A DNA stretch of 64,000 nt from an uncultured Alphaproteobacteria bacterium (lineage in GTDB: Bacteria > Pseudomonadota > Alphaproteobacteria > Caulobacterales > Caulobacteraceae), in assembly GCA_903909375.1 (NCBI GenBank), contig CAIVVM010000051.1, forward strand, positions 1-64,000. The letters run 5' to 3'. The position numbers and the translations under genes are program-made. A model generated the notes under the pieces. It saw nothing but the letters and a program-made list of their open reading frames with translations, searched no databases and was not told where the DNA came from. Positions 9,690 through 18,604 of the stretch are shown here, in pieces. Position 1 is the stretch's first letter, and each line of letters starts with the position of its first letter.

Positions 9690-11014
9690 GCCTCAAACGC
9701 CATGTAGACGAACCGGGCCATGAACAGCGCAGCCAGGGCGAACAGCAGCCAGTCAGTCCTGGTCGCCTGGCGCGAGGCCAGTCTGAGCAGAGCATAGGCG
9801 ATCACACCGAAGGCCAGACCGTTGGCGATGGAAAAGGTCAGCGGAATGGTGATCAGCGTCAGGAAGGCCGGGATGGCGATGACCGGATCGTCCCATGTGA
9901 TCTCGGCCAGCGGCGCCATCATCATCGCCCCCACCAGGATCAACGCCGGCGCCGTGGCCGCGGCCGGGATCGCCTGAGCCCAGGGCGCCACGAACAGGGT
10001 GGCCAGGAACAGCAAGCCTACGACCACGGCGGTCAGGCCGGTGCGGCCACCGGCCGAAACGCCGGATGCGCTCTCAATATAGCTGACGACGGTGCTCGTA
10101 CCGGCGAGGGAGCCAACAATGGTGGCGCCCGCGTCCGCGAACAGAATGCGGTTCAGGCGCGGAATGGTTCCATCCGGTCGCATGAGGCCCGCCTTCTTGC
10201 TCACAGCCACCAGGGTGCCGACGTTGTCGAACAGGTCGACGAACAGGAAGATGAACAGGATCTCCAGTAGCGCCAGCCCGAAACCGTGACCGCCGACCCC
10301 AAGTGCAGCGGGGATATCCAACTGCAAGGCCGTCCCGGTCATCTCCTCGAGGCTGTAGGGTTGTGGCGTCCAGGTTGCCAGACCCAACGCCCAACCCAGC
10401 AGGGCCGTAGCAACGATCCCGATGAAGATGGCGCCGCGCACCTTCAGCACCGTCAGGACCGAAAGGATCACAAGGCCCAGCAGCGCCAACTGGGTGGTTG
10501 GCGCATGCACATCGCCCAGACCCACCAGGGTGGCGTCATTCTTCACTACCAGGCCCGCGCTGCGCAGGCCGATGAAGGCGATGAACAGGCCGATCCCGGC
10601 GGCGATCGCGGCGAACAAGGCGCGAGGGATGGCGCTGACGATCAGCTGTCGAACACCGGCCACTGTGAGCACAAGGAATAGAACGCCCGAGACGAAGACC
10701 AGTCCCAGCGCGGTCTGCCAGGGGATGCCCATCGCGCCCACGACGGTGAAAGCGAAATAGGCGTTCAGGCCCATGCCGGGCGCCAGCGCGATCGGATAGT
10801 TGGCCAGAAAACCCATCAGCAGGCAGCCGATCCCGGCCGCCAGACAGGTGGCCGCCGCGACGCCCGCCAGAGGCATGCCGGTGGTCGACAGGATCGCCGG
10901 ATTGACCAGGACGATATAGGCCATGGTCAGGAACGTGGTGAAGCCCGCCAGCAGTTCGGTGCGGACCGATGTGCCGTGCTCGGACAATTTGAAGGTACGT
11001 TGCAGCAGGCTCAT
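9686..11014 (-). CDS. NCS2/AzgA-type purine permease
   Basis: A 442-residue inner-membrane protein with about 12-14 hydrophobic segments. It probably imports guanine, hypoxanthine or adenine with protons. Diagnostic stretches are the start (FKLSEHGTSVRTELLAGFTTFLTMAYIV), the GLNAYFAF segment and the central FVDLFDNVGTLVAVS, all typical of the AzgA-like (guanine/hypoxanthine) branch. Its start overlaps the stop of the upstream NUP gene by 4 bases, so it is the last gene of the ureF-guaD-NUP-permease operon. Together with guanine deaminase next door, guanine is the most likely substrate. Confidence 0.92.
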   Translation of the reverse strand: MSLLQRTFKLSEHGTSVRTELLAGFTTFLTMAYIVLVNPAILSTTGMPLAGVAAATCLAAGIGCLLMGFLANYPIALAPGMGLNAYFAFTVVGAMGIPWQTALGLVFVSGVLFLVLTVAGVRQLIVSAIPRALFAAIAAGIGLFIAFIGLRSAGLVVKNDATLVGLGDVHAPTTQLALLGLVILSVLTVLKVRGAIFIGIVATALLGWALGLATWTPQPYSLEEMTGTALQLDIPAALGVGGHGFGLALLEILFIFLFVDLFDNVGTLVAVSKKAGLMRPDGTIPRLNRILFADAGATIVGSLAGTSTVVSYIESASGVSAGGRTGLTAVVVGLLFLATLFVAPWAQAIPAAATAPALILVGAMMMAPLAEITWDDPVIAIPAFLTLITIPLTFSIANGLAFGVIAYALLRLASRQATRTDWLLFALAALFMARFVYMAFEA

Positions 11015-12033
11015 CGCGCGGCCTGCGGGAGTTGGTCGGCGAACTGGTCCCAGCCGGCTACCAACGCTTTCACGACGGGCTCTCCGACCCGATAGGCGGC
11101 CTCGACCCCGGCTTCCAAGCCACCTGGCGCGAAGTCAAACACGGGATCTGCGCCCGGGGCTGCGGCGGTGTAGTTGCTGGCAGTACGCAGGACCAGAACC
11201 CTTCGCCGATCCACGCGCCCGGAGGGGCCCAGAAGGTCGAGCGCGTCCATCACCTGATGATCCTCACAGTCCGACATCGCGAACTGCCCCTGGCCGTCGG
11301 TCCAGATCCGGACCCAGTCGCGAGCCCATGCCGTGCGCTTGTCGCCATGCCAGAATCTCGCGGTCCCGATGGCGTCGCCGAGATAGACCTTAGGCGGCTG
11401 TCTTGCAGGGGCCGCGACATAGTTGGCGCGTGCGGCCTGAAGCTGCGGGGTGTCGGCCAGCGGTGTTGTGCGCGTCAGGCTGTAGGCCCAGTCTACCAGC
11501 CCGGGATCCAGTTTCCACGCCATGCCGCTGGCGCCGGCGGCCGATCCCTTGAGGCCAGGTTTGCGGGTCCCCAGGGAATAGATCCCCCAGGGCCAGTCTG
11601 CCGGCGCTTCGCGATCGTCCATATCGTGGGCGGCGTCGGCGTCCACAACCCACCGCACCCAGGCTGCGCTGCCGATGGAACCGGACGCCGGATCAACCCC
11701 GGCGATACCGGCGATCAGCCAGTAGGCCCTGGAGGTGTCGAAGCGCGGGTCGAGCGCCAGTGCGGTCACGCTCTGTCGTGATCGGGCGTTCATGCCGGCC
11801 AGCACCAGCACGACGCCGTCCCTCGACACCCGCACGGGATGCTCGATGCCAGGGACCTTGACCTTCTCCGTGAAGGGATAGCGCTCCGCCCAATGCTGGA
11901 ACTCGCCGGCGACATCGCCGGTCTCTTCACCAACCTCGAACATCGTCAGCACGACCACCTTGACGGTCATCGGCTTTGCGAAGGCGGGAAACGGCGCAAG
12001 CAGGGCCGCAATCAGCAGAAATGGTCGAAACAC
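11011..12033 (-). CDS. Exported NUP-family protein (purine nucleoside permease / phosphorylase-like)
   Basis: A 340-residue protein that I place in the NUP family, named after yeast purine nucleoside permeases. It starts at a GTG behind AGGGGGCC and has a clear signal peptide (FLLIAALLAPFPAFA). The rest shows no membrane segments, so it cannot itself be a channel. Features such as YWLIAGIAGVDPASGSIGSAAWVRWVVD and the late MDALDLLG and RVLVLRTASNY resemble the nucleoside phosphorylase fold. I infer a periplasmic enzyme or binder that processes nucleosides and hands purine bases to the co-transcribed NCS2 permease. The inferred function is weaker than the family call. Confidence 0.75.
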   Translation of the reverse strand: MFRPFLLIAALLAPFPAFAKPMTVKVVVLTMFEVGEETGDVAGEFQHWAERYPFTEKVKVPGIEHPVRVSRDGVVLVLAGMNARSRQSVTALALDPRFDTSRAYWLIAGIAGVDPASGSIGSAAWVRWVVDADAAHDMDDREAPADWPWGIYSLGTRKPGLKGSAAGASGMAWKLDPGLVDWAYSLTRTTPLADTPQLQAARANYVAAPARQPPKVYLGDAIGTARFWHGDKRTAWARDWVRIWTDGQGQFAMSDCEDHQVMDALDLLGPSGRVDRRRVLVLRTASNYTAAAPGADPVFDFAPGGLEAGVEAAYRVGEPVVKALVAGWDQFADQLPQAAR

Positions 12034-12043
12034 GCGAGGCCCC

Positions 12044-13393
12044 CTAGCAAGGGCTCGTTATAGGCCGCCATGCCGTATCCCGGGCAAGTCCTGAGACGCC
12101 ATTTCGGCTATGCGCCAGACGGCCTGCAAGAAAGGTATGCGCGACCACGCGGTCATCGCCCAGGATCGAGAGGATGAACATGGTTTCAGCCAGGCTTGCT
12201 GCGCCTGCAGTACGCCGGGCCAGTAGCGGCGTGGCCGCCAGATCAAGCACCAGAAAATCCGCCTCCTTGCCCGGCTCAAGGTTGCCCACCCGATCCTCGA
12301 TATGCAGCGCCCGCGCGCCGGCCAGGGTGGCCAGATAGAAGGCATGCAGCGGGTCAAGGGCGTCGCCGGAAAGCTGCCCCACCTTGTAGGCCTCTCCCAT
12401 CATCGACAGCATGGAAAAGCTGGCTCCGGCGCCAACGTCAGAAGCCAGTGCCGTGTTGACCCCACAAGCGCAGGCTCGCTTCAGTCCGAACAGACCGCTG
12501 CCCAACATCAGGTTGGAGGAGGGACAGAAGGCCACAGACGCGCCCGCCTTCGCCAGCCGCCTCAGGGCGTCGTCGTCGCTGTGCACACAGTGGGCGAATA
12601 CCGAGCGCGATCCGACAAGGCCATATCGCGCATAGACATCCAGGTAGTCGCCCGCGTCGGGGAAGAGCTGCGCCACCCGGGTTATCTCCTCCGTGTTCTC
12701 CGACATGTGCGTGTGGATCAGGATGTCGGTATGGGCCGCAGCGATGTCGCCGGCCATGGCAAGCTGACCCGGGCTGGACGTGACGGCGAAGCGCGGCGTC
12801 ACGGCGTAGCCAAGCCGTCCGCGCCCGTGCCAGGCGCGGATCAGCGCTTCTGTGTCCTCGCGACCACGCTCGATCGTGTCTGTCAGGCCCTCCGGCGCGT
12901 TGCGATCCATCAGCACCTTGCCGCCGATCAGGCGCATGTTACGAGCCAGAGCAGCCTCGAACAGCGCCTCAACGGACGTCTTGTGGACCGAGCCGAACAC
13001 CAGGGCGCTGGTGGTTCCGTTCGCCAGCAACTGATCCAGGAAGAAGGCAGCGGCCGCATCCGCATGAGCGCGTTCAGCGAAGGCCTGCTCGGTTGGGAAA
13101 GTATGGTGCTCCAACCAATCGAGGAGCCGGGCGCCCCAGGCCGCCATCACGTCTGTCTGGGGGAAATGAATGTGGGCGTCGATAAAGCCTGGTGTGATCA
13201 GATGACCGGGGAAATGCGTGACCGGCGTATCATCGGGCAGGGTGGCGCGCAGGTCATCATGCGGGCCAAAGGTGGCCACCTGGCCGTCTTCGACCACCAA
13301 CAGGCCGTCCGGATGATAGACAGCGGCCTCCGGCGACCGGGTGGGATCGTCCAGGGTATGAAACAGGGCGGCGCGGTAGGCGTGGCGGCTCAT
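12044..13393 (-). CDS. guaD: Guanine deaminase
   Basis: A 449-residue cytosolic amidohydrolase that deaminates guanine to xanthine and ammonia. The zinc motif HIH is at 74-76 in PGFIDAHIHFPQTD, a signature of guanine deaminases. Further metal and substrate residues are in TPRFAVTSS, HTHMSENTEE, FAHCVHSDDD and ALASDVGAGASFSML. It lies 10 bases upstream of the NUP gene and 87 bases after ureF in the same direction. Context (exported nucleoside-processing protein plus purine permease) supports a purine nitrogen-scavenging role. No xanthine dehydrogenase or uricase gene is in the window. Confidence 0.93.
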   Translation of the reverse strand: MSRHAYRAALFHTLDDPTRSPEAAVYHPDGLLVVEDGQVATFGPHDDLRATLPDDTPVTHFPGHLITPGFIDAHIHFPQTDVMAAWGARLLDWLEHHTFPTEQAFAERAHADAAAAFFLDQLLANGTTSALVFGSVHKTSVEALFEAALARNMRLIGGKVLMDRNAPEGLTDTIERGREDTEALIRAWHGRGRLGYAVTPRFAVTSSPGQLAMAGDIAAAHTDILIHTHMSENTEEITRVAQLFPDAGDYLDVYARYGLVGSRSVFAHCVHSDDDALRRLAKAGASVAFCPSSNLMLGSGLFGLKRACACGVNTALASDVGAGASFSMLSMMGEAYKVGQLSGDALDPLHAFYLATLAGARALHIEDRVGNLEPGKEADFLVLDLAATPLLARRTAGAASLAETMFILSILGDDRVVAHTFLAGRLAHSRNGVSGLARDTAWRPITSPC

Positions 13394-13480
13394 AGGGGGC
13401 CCGGAATCCGATCAGGGTCAGCTGTAAGCCAATCATAGCCCGGGCCAGGGCCGCAGTCCCGCTGAGCCTTTTCGTCACCG

Positions 13481-14113
13481 CTACGCGACGCGTTGCGGGA
13501 TGCTCGAGAGATCGGGACCCGCGGCGCCCAGGTCGTCGAGCGTCGGGTCGGCGGCTCGGGTCGCGGTGCGCAATATCACGCGTTCGAGACTGGCGATCAC
13601 CGCCACGGCGTCGGACTGGCCAAGTGGAATTGCCCGCGTCGCCAAGCCGGTGAGATGGGCGGCAAAAGCGTGAAGCCAGGCCGCCAGAGCAGGCTCCAAC
13701 GGAATTCCGGCGGCGCCGGCGGTCGCCCCCACAGCCACCGGATAAGGCGCGCTCAGTATCGGCGGCGGGTTCCAGGCGGCCACCGCGACGAGAAACGCCT
13801 TGCCCTGCGCCAGGCTCTCCCGACGCCTGTGAGGTGAGGCGATCTGTTGCTCTGCAAGGGCAGCGATGCGATCCAGAGCCACGTGGTCTTCTGCGGTGAC
13901 CGCAATCCAGGCGGCGCGCGCCAACACGGCGTCGGTCCAGCCCGATCCATGTTCAATCAGGTTGGAGATCCAGGCGGTGAGCCCCAAGGTGTCGGTGACT
14001 GTCCTGTCTCGAATGGCTGACTCAAGGCCATGAGCATAGCCAAAGGTTCCCGCCGCAAAGGCGGGCGTAAGCCATGTCAGAAGCCGCAGGAGGCGGGTCT
14101 CGGACGGGATCAT
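13481..14113 (-). CDS. ureF: Orphan urease accessory protein UreF
   Basis: A 210-residue protein with the UreF hallmarks: LLRLLTWLTPAFAAGTFGYAHGLE at the start, a middle ESLAQGKAFL segment, and PYPVAVGATAGAAGIPLEPALAAWLHAF leading to IPLGQSDAV. UreF works with UreD/H and UreG to load nickel into urease. I use the ATG behind AAAGGGA and not the upstream in-frame codon at 14140. The length is close to normal and no frameshift is seen, so it looks intact. No other urease gene is in the window. It is in line with guaD, which links it to purine nitrogen recovery. Confidence 0.85.
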   Translation of the reverse strand: MIPSETRLLRLLTWLTPAFAAGTFGYAHGLESAIRDRTVTDTLGLTAWISNLIEHGSGWTDAVLARAAWIAVTAEDHVALDRIAALAEQQIASPHRRRESLAQGKAFLVAVAAWNPPPILSAPYPVAVGATAGAAGIPLEPALAAWLHAFAAHLTGLATRAIPLGQSDAVAVIASLERVILRTATRAADPTLDDLGAAGPDLSSIPQRVA

Positions 14114-14510
14114 GACAATCCCTTTGCCTCGCCGTCGCACATCGGCGCGCTTTGGGTTGGTGGGGAAGCGGCTAGTGTCGTCACCTGATCAGGTTGTACC
14201 CTGGCTGCGACGTGTCCAGCAGGGAGCTCGAGGCAAAGACAAGTCCCTCGAGGGCGCCCACTTTTCGGGCGCCACCTAGATTGAACCGCCCGTATCCCCT
14301 GGGCCAGGGTGTCCGGACCGTTTCGATGACAAACCGGGCGCCGGAGCGTGATTTTGCCAAAAACCTGCGCGTCGAGGTCTTCCCCGAACATGTTTCGGCC
14401 AATCCAATTGCTTGCGCGTTGATCGAAGTCAGATTGGTTTTGCCCTCTCAGGGCGTTCTCCTTTCTCAACTTCGCGCCGGGCGGGAACCCCGCCCGGTGT
14501 CTTTTGAGGG
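14114..14510. other. 397-base gap with palindromes; possible decayed ORF
   Basis: No convincing gene fills this gap. It contains a perfect 12-bp palindrome ACCTGATCAGGT (14183-14194, about 70 bases upstream of ureF, so a possible operator). It also has CCCTCGAGGG (14245-14254), a 7-bp hairpin 14253-14259/14267-14273, and a strong GC hairpin near its right end. On the minus strand a frame ending at 14181 has coding-like composition (ETVRTPWPRGYGRFNLGGAR) but starts only with TTG and no ribosome site. The plausible upstream part (NMFGEDLDAQVFGKITLR) is in another frame. This could be a frameshifted small gene; I cannot name it. Confidence 0.35.
14477..14497 (-). terminator. GC-rich hairpin after the CoA-transferase gene
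   Basis: A perfect 9-bp stem (14477-14485 with 14489-14497, loop AAC) begins 14 bases beyond the stop codon of the minus-strand CoA-transferase. The T-rich side (TGTCTTTT) is on the right, so only a plus-strand transcript would end in U. For the minus strand it lacks a U tract. It may be a weak or bidirectional terminator or an RNA 3-prime stabiliser. Confidence 0.4.
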
Positions 14511-15689
14511 TCAGGGCCGCATCAGGGCGTCTATCTCTTCGGCGTGCAAGCCCGCCGCCTCAAGTACCTCACGGGTGTGCTGACCCAGCTTCGGCGCAGC
14601 CCGCCCCACGGGCGGCGCGCCCTCCGGGAAGCGGGCAGGGGCCGCTGGCGCGCGGAACGAACCGCCCCAACCATCCTCGACCGTCACGAAGCAGCCGGCT
14701 GTTTCCGCCATCTCGGAGGCGGCCAGCTCAGCAAGCGTCGCCATGGGCGCCCAGGCCAGATCCTGCTCGTCGAGGCGCGCGCCGGCTTCTGCCAACGTCA
14801 GCTTTGCGAACCCTTCGTCGCACATGGCGCGGACTTCGCGCGTGGTCTCCATGTCAACTATGGGCGGTTCAAACCGGGGTTCCGCCAGGACCTCCGGGCG
14901 ATCAATCACCAGCATCATCTTCATGAAGCAATCCAGTGTCCGCGGCACGATGCAGAGCCACCGGTCGTCGGCAGTCCGGAAGAAGCCGGAGATGCCGCTA
15001 GGCCGGTCATTTCGCGCCTGGGTGGTCACCACCTCGCCATATCGAAGCTGCAGGCCCAGGTCCCAGCCAATGGCGTAGGCGCCTGCGCGGATAAGGCTGG
15101 TTTCGACCAGCCTGCCACGCCCGGTGCTGGTCCGCTCGTGCAGGGCCGCGAGTACTGCCGATACTGTCGCCAGCGCCGTGACATGATCGCCAAAGCCCGG
15201 GCGCGAGGAGAACGGCTCTTGATCCGGCGGGATCATCGCGCGCGCCATGCCGCTGCGCGTCCAGAAGGCGGTAATGTCAAAGGCGGCGACGTCCGCCTCC
15301 GGGCCCGTCAGGCCATAGCCAGTCACGGCTGCATAGATCAGGCGGGGCATTGCGGACTTCACGCTGTCGTAGTCCAGGCCGAGACGCTTCAGTGACCCCG
15401 GCCGTGTGTTTGTAATGAAGATGTCCGCCTGGCTCATCAGCAGCTTCAGGGCGTCGCGGCCCTGCGGCGTGCCTATGTCGAGGACAATGCCCTTCTTGCC
15501 GCGGTTCTCGTTGCTGAAGATGGGATTGCCGGGGCTCTCGGCCGTGTCGGGCTGGAAAGCCCGGGTGGCGTCGCCCGCAGGGCTTTCCACCTTGATGACG
15601 TCGGCGCCCCAGTCGGCCATGACAGCTGCGCTACCGGGGGCGGCGACCCATGTCGCCATTTCCACCACCTTCAGTCCCTGAAGCAGCAT
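14511..15689 (-). CDS. CaiB/BaiF-type (class III) CoA-transferase
   Basis: A 392-residue enzyme that moves coenzyme A between carboxylic acids. The start LLQGLKVVEMATWVAAPGSAAVMADWGADVIKVE is the family N-terminus. NRGKKGIVLDI, ADIFITNTRPGSLKRLGLDYD and the YAAVTGYGLTGP segment are conserved CoA-site stretches; the catalytic aspartate is expected in the ADVAAFD region. A strong ribosome site (GGAGGAGA) supports the start. It is transcribed alone. The acid it activates is unknown; the thiolase, SDR and acyl-CoA dehydrogenases further along the window would fit a CoA-dependent degradation pathway. Confidence 0.9.
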   Translation of the reverse strand: MLLQGLKVVEMATWVAAPGSAAVMADWGADVIKVESPAGDATRAFQPDTAESPGNPIFSNENRGKKGIVLDIGTPQGRDALKLLMSQADIFITNTRPGSLKRLGLDYDSVKSAMPRLIYAAVTGYGLTGPEADVAAFDITAFWTRSGMARAMIPPDQEPFSSRPGFGDHVTALATVSAVLAALHERTSTGRGRLVETSLIRAGAYAIGWDLGLQLRYGEVVTTQARNDRPSGISGFFRTADDRWLCIVPRTLDCFMKMMLVIDRPEVLAEPRFEPPIVDMETTREVRAMCDEGFAKLTLAEAGARLDEQDLAWAPMATLAELAASEMAETAGCFVTVEDGWGGSFRAPAAPARFPEGAPPVGRAAPKLGQHTREVLEAAGLHAEEIDALMRP

Positions 15690-15785
15690 GCCTGTCTCCT
15701 CCGCCTTGCAGAGCGCAGACTATGTCAAAGCCTGGAAGGATGCGCGCCTGAGAATCTCGTGACCGTCACAACTTGAACGGCCCTA

Positions 15786-16229
15786 TCAGGTCTCCTCTGC
15801 GACGACGCAGACCAGTTCTATGATCTTGCGGCGGACAGAAGCTTCGGTGATGCGGGGGAAAGCGGCCATCAGTTCGATACCGTCGGTGGACAGCAGGAAG
15901 TCCTGGGCGGCGTCGCGTTGAGCCGCCGCCGACTCGCGGTCACTCAGGCCATCATAGAAGTAGGACACGGGCGTGCGTAGCGCGGTCGCGATTTCCCAGA
16001 GCTTCGAGGCGCTGACGCGGTTGGCCCCACGCTCATACTTTTGAACCTGCTGAAATGTGATCCCAAGCGATTCTGCGAGACGCTCCTGGCTGACGCCCAT
16101 CTCCTTGCGGCGCATGCGGATGCGCAGGCCCACGTGGGAGTCCACTGGATGAGGTCCATCACCTTTGCCACCATCGACGACGCTGGCCAAGGCTAGACTC
16201 GGGCCTTCCGGTTCCAATTCGGTTGTCAT
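15786..16229 (-). CDS. XRE/Cro-C1 family transcriptional regulator
   Basis: A 147-residue DNA-binding protein. The helix-turn-helix lies at about 30-85: LRIRMRRKEMGVSQERLAESLGITFQQVQKYERGANRVSASKLWEIA, the standard Cro/C1 pattern. A C-terminal helical tail (about 100-147) probably mediates dimerisation. This compact architecture is frequent in Caulobacterales. It starts behind GGGGAAC and is transcribed alone; the 150 bases upstream are AT-richer than the surroundings and likely hold its own promoter. The target genes are unknown. Confidence 0.88.
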   Translation of the reverse strand: MTTELEPEGPSLALASVVDGGKGDGPHPVDSHVGLRIRMRRKEMGVSQERLAESLGITFQQVQKYERGANRVSASKLWEIATALRTPVSYFYDGLSDRESAAAQRDAAQDFLLSTDGIELMAAFPRITEASVRRKIIELVCVVAEET

Positions 16230-16382
16230 GTTCCCCGACCCGCAACGCAGAGGCCGCGCGACTTCCCGTCAACGCAGCTTCTACGACAACATCCCATGAA
16301 AATTACGGCCTTAAGTTGAAACATCTGTCGCACAATTGGAAATGCCGAGCTACTCATTTTGGGGTGATGGCGTCTATCTCCG

Positions 16383-16772
16383 TTACACGGCAGGTCTGCA
16401 ATCCCGCCCGCGATCCCGTTCGAGGATCACACCTAACTCCGCCAGGCCGGAAAGCAGCCTGTGCAGATTGCCTTCATTGGCCAGCGCGAATTCGACCAGG
16501 ACGCCTTCGTTCGGGACCCGAGAGGACATCCAGTAGCCGTTTTCGTCGCATTCGCATCTGTTCCTGGCGACGAGATTCGCCAGCCGCCGCCGGACGGTCT
16601 CGAGGGGCATGCCAAGGTTCCGCGCCACATCCGCTGCTGAGATGGGGCGGCGATCCGAATGGTGCTGTTTGCTGACGCTTGCGCCATGTCTGCCGGGCTT
16701 CCGAGCATCTGTTTGTGAGGCGGCGGACCATGGATTTTGACATTCCGCATCGCGTCGTTGGGTGAGCTGTGA
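16383..16772 (-). pseudogene. Remnant of an HTH regulator gene (C-terminal part)
   Basis: The minus-strand frame from 16772 to the TAA at 16383 encodes a winged-helix-like segment. It reads ISAADVARNLGMPLETVRRRLANLVARN, then NGYWMSSRVPN and a helical end. There is no ATG, GTG or TTG between the upstream stop and a GTG at 16628, and that GTG falls inside the helix-turn-helix (ADVARNLG), so it is not a natural start. The N-terminal part of the gene therefore appears lost or frameshifted. The surviving domain looks like an MarR/IclR-type DNA-binding wing. A real short protein starting at 16628 is the alternative. Confidence 0.5.
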
Positions 16773-16829
16773 TCACCCGGAATTCTATGGGGTTTGCCCC
16801 CCGGCTTTCGCGGTCTAGAAGGCCAGCTT

Positions 16830-17333
16830 ATGGCCGAAGCCTTCAATGAACTGACCCTCCCGGACGAGAAAGCTCGCCGTTATGAAGTCGTCGCGGAAGA
16901 AATCGCGGCTGTACTGGCGGGCGAGCCCAATTTGGTGGCTCGCATGGCGACAGTCACGTCGATGCTGGCCAACAGCTTCGATCACTACTTCTGGACGGGA
17001 TTCTATTTGGTCGATCCCTTGAGGGGCGACGAGCTGGTTGTGGGGCCCTACCAGGGCACGCTCGGTTGCATGCGGATCGCCTTCGGGCGCGGCGTCTGCG
17101 GAACGGCGGCGGCGACAAGGACGACCCAGCTGGTAGAAGACGTGCATGCATTCCCCGGTCACATCGCCTGCGACGGACGCTCGGCCAGCGAGATTGTGGC
17201 GCCGGTGTTTGGGCCGGACGGGGCGTTGATGGCGGTGTTTGACGTGGATTCCGAGGAACCCGCCGCGTTCGACGCTGTGGATCGGGATTGGCTCGAGCGC
17301 ATCCTTGCGGCCACGTTCTCCCATCCCCTCTGA
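16830..17333 (+). CDS. msrC: Free methionine-(R)-sulfoxide reductase (GAF domain)
   Basis: A 167-residue cytosolic single-GAF-domain enzyme that reduces free L-methionine-(R)-sulfoxide. The three cysteines of this family are present at 80, 90 and 114 (TLGC, GVCG, IACD). Their 10- and 24-residue spacing matches the E. coli enzyme. DHYFWTGFYLVD and the SEIVAPVFGPDGALMAVFDVDS end are also typical. The ATG at 16830 follows GAAGG; an upstream in-frame ATG at 16794 would add 12 uncharacteristic residues. It is expressed alone and probably repairs oxidised methionine during oxidative stress. Confidence 0.93.
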   Translation: MAEAFNELTLPDEKARRYEVVAEEIAAVLAGEPNLVARMATVTSMLANSFDHYFWTGFYLVDPLRGDELVVGPYQGTLGCMRIAFGRGVCGTAAATRTTQLVEDVHAFPGHIACDGRSASEIVAPVFGPDGALMAVFDVDSEEPAAFDAVDRDWLERILAATFSHPL

Positions 17334-17426
17334 CAGGCACGTCGCCCTCCGTTGTCTTACGTTGCGGCGCCTTCGTTAGATCGGTTTTGACGCGCCCGGG
17401 TGGCGCACTGCGAACGGAGCATTCCC

Positions 17427-18599
17427 ATGGCCGAGGCCTATATTGTCGCCGCAACCCGCACCGCTGGAGGCCGAAAGGGTGGCCGTATGCGCGGCTGGCA
17501 CCCCGCGGATCTGGCCGGAAGCGTCCTGGACGAGCTGATCGTCCGCACCGGGATCGACCCGGCCGTTGTCGAGGACGTGATCATGGGCTGCGTCACCCAG
17601 GCTGGCGAGCAGAGCACCAACATCGCGCGCAACGCGGTGCTGGCGTCCAAGCTACCCGAAAGCGTACCCGGCACCTCCGTCGATCGTCAGTGCGGATCCT
17701 CTCAGCAGGCGCTGCAGTTCGCGGCCCAGGCGGTCATGAGCGGCACCATGGATGTCGTGATCGCGTCGGGCGTCGAGAGCATGACCCGCGCCCCGATGGG
17801 CATGTCGGTGATGCTTCCTGCCAAGGCGGGCATGGGCGTGCCCAAGAGCCCACGCATGGAAGATCGCTATCCCAACATCCAGTTCAGCCAGTTCGCCGGC
17901 GCCGAGATGGTTGCGGCCAAATACGGCCTGACCAAGGATCAGCTCGACGAGTACGGCTATCACAGCCACCAGCGCGCCATCGCCGCCACCCAGGCCGGCG
18001 CGTTCCGTGATGAGATCCTGGCGCTCGACGGCATGGACGCCGAAGGCAATGCCGTCCGCCACGATAGTGACGAAGGAATCCGCTACGACGTCAGCCTGGA
18101 CGGTATGCGCGGCGTGAAACTTCTGCAGGAAGGCGGCCGGATCACGGCGGCCACGTCCAGCCAGATCTGCGACGGCGCTTCGGGTGTGATGGTGGTTTCG
18201 GAGCGCGCGCTCAAGGAACACAACCTGACTCCCATGGCCCGCGTGCATCACTTGTCGCTGCTGGGCCATGACCCGGTGATCATGCTGGAAGCCCCGATCC
18301 CGGCGACCGAGCGGGCGCTGAAGCGGGCCGGAATGTCGATCGACGACATTGACCTTTTCGAGGTCAACGAAGCCTTTGCTTCAGTGCCGGTGGCCTTCAT
18401 CCAGAAGCTGGGTGCGGACCATGCCAAGGTCAACGTCAACGGCGGCGCCATTGCGTTGGGCCACCCGCTCGGCGCTTCGGGAACCAAGCTGATGACGACG
18501 CTGCTCTACGCCCTGCAGGCCCGCGGCAAGAAGTACGGCCTGCAGACCATGTGCGAAGGCGGTGGCCTGGCTAACGTCACCATCGTCGAGCGGCTGTAA
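17427..18599 (+). CDS. Acetyl-CoA C-acyltransferase (thiolase)
   Basis: A 390-residue thiolase that cleaves 3-ketoacyl-CoA (or condenses two acyl-CoAs). The nucleophile Cys89 is in [12 protein letters not shown]. The C-terminal active-site motifs are [15 protein letters not shown] (His) and [11 protein letters not shown] (second Cys). An extended start at 17400 is possible, but [12 protein letters not shown] is the family beginning. Degradative and biosynthetic thiolases cannot be told apart with certainty; the sequence and the adjoining SDR suggest a degradative, steroid- or fatty-acid-type role. The following SDR starts 5 bases after its stop. Confidence 0.93.
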   Translation: MAEAYIVAATRTAGGRKGGRMRGWHPADLAGSVLDELIVRTGIDPAVVEDVIMGCVTQAGEQSTNIARNAVLASKLPESVPGTSVDRQCGSSQQALQFAAQAVMSGTMDVVIASGVESMTRAPMGMSVMLPAKAGMGVPKSPRMEDRYPNIQFSQFAGAEMVAAKYGLTKDQLDEYGYHSHQRAIAATQAGAFRDEILALDGMDAEGNAVRHDSDEGIRYDVSLDGMRGVKLLQEGGRITAATSSQICDGASGVMVVSERALKEHNLTPMARVHHLSLLGHDPVIMLEAPIPATERALKRAGMSIDDIDLFEVNEAFASVPVAFIQKLGADHAKVNVNGGAIALGHPLGASGTKLMTTLLYALQARGKKYGLQTMCEGGGLANVTIVERL

Positions 18600-18604
18600 G
18601 GCGC

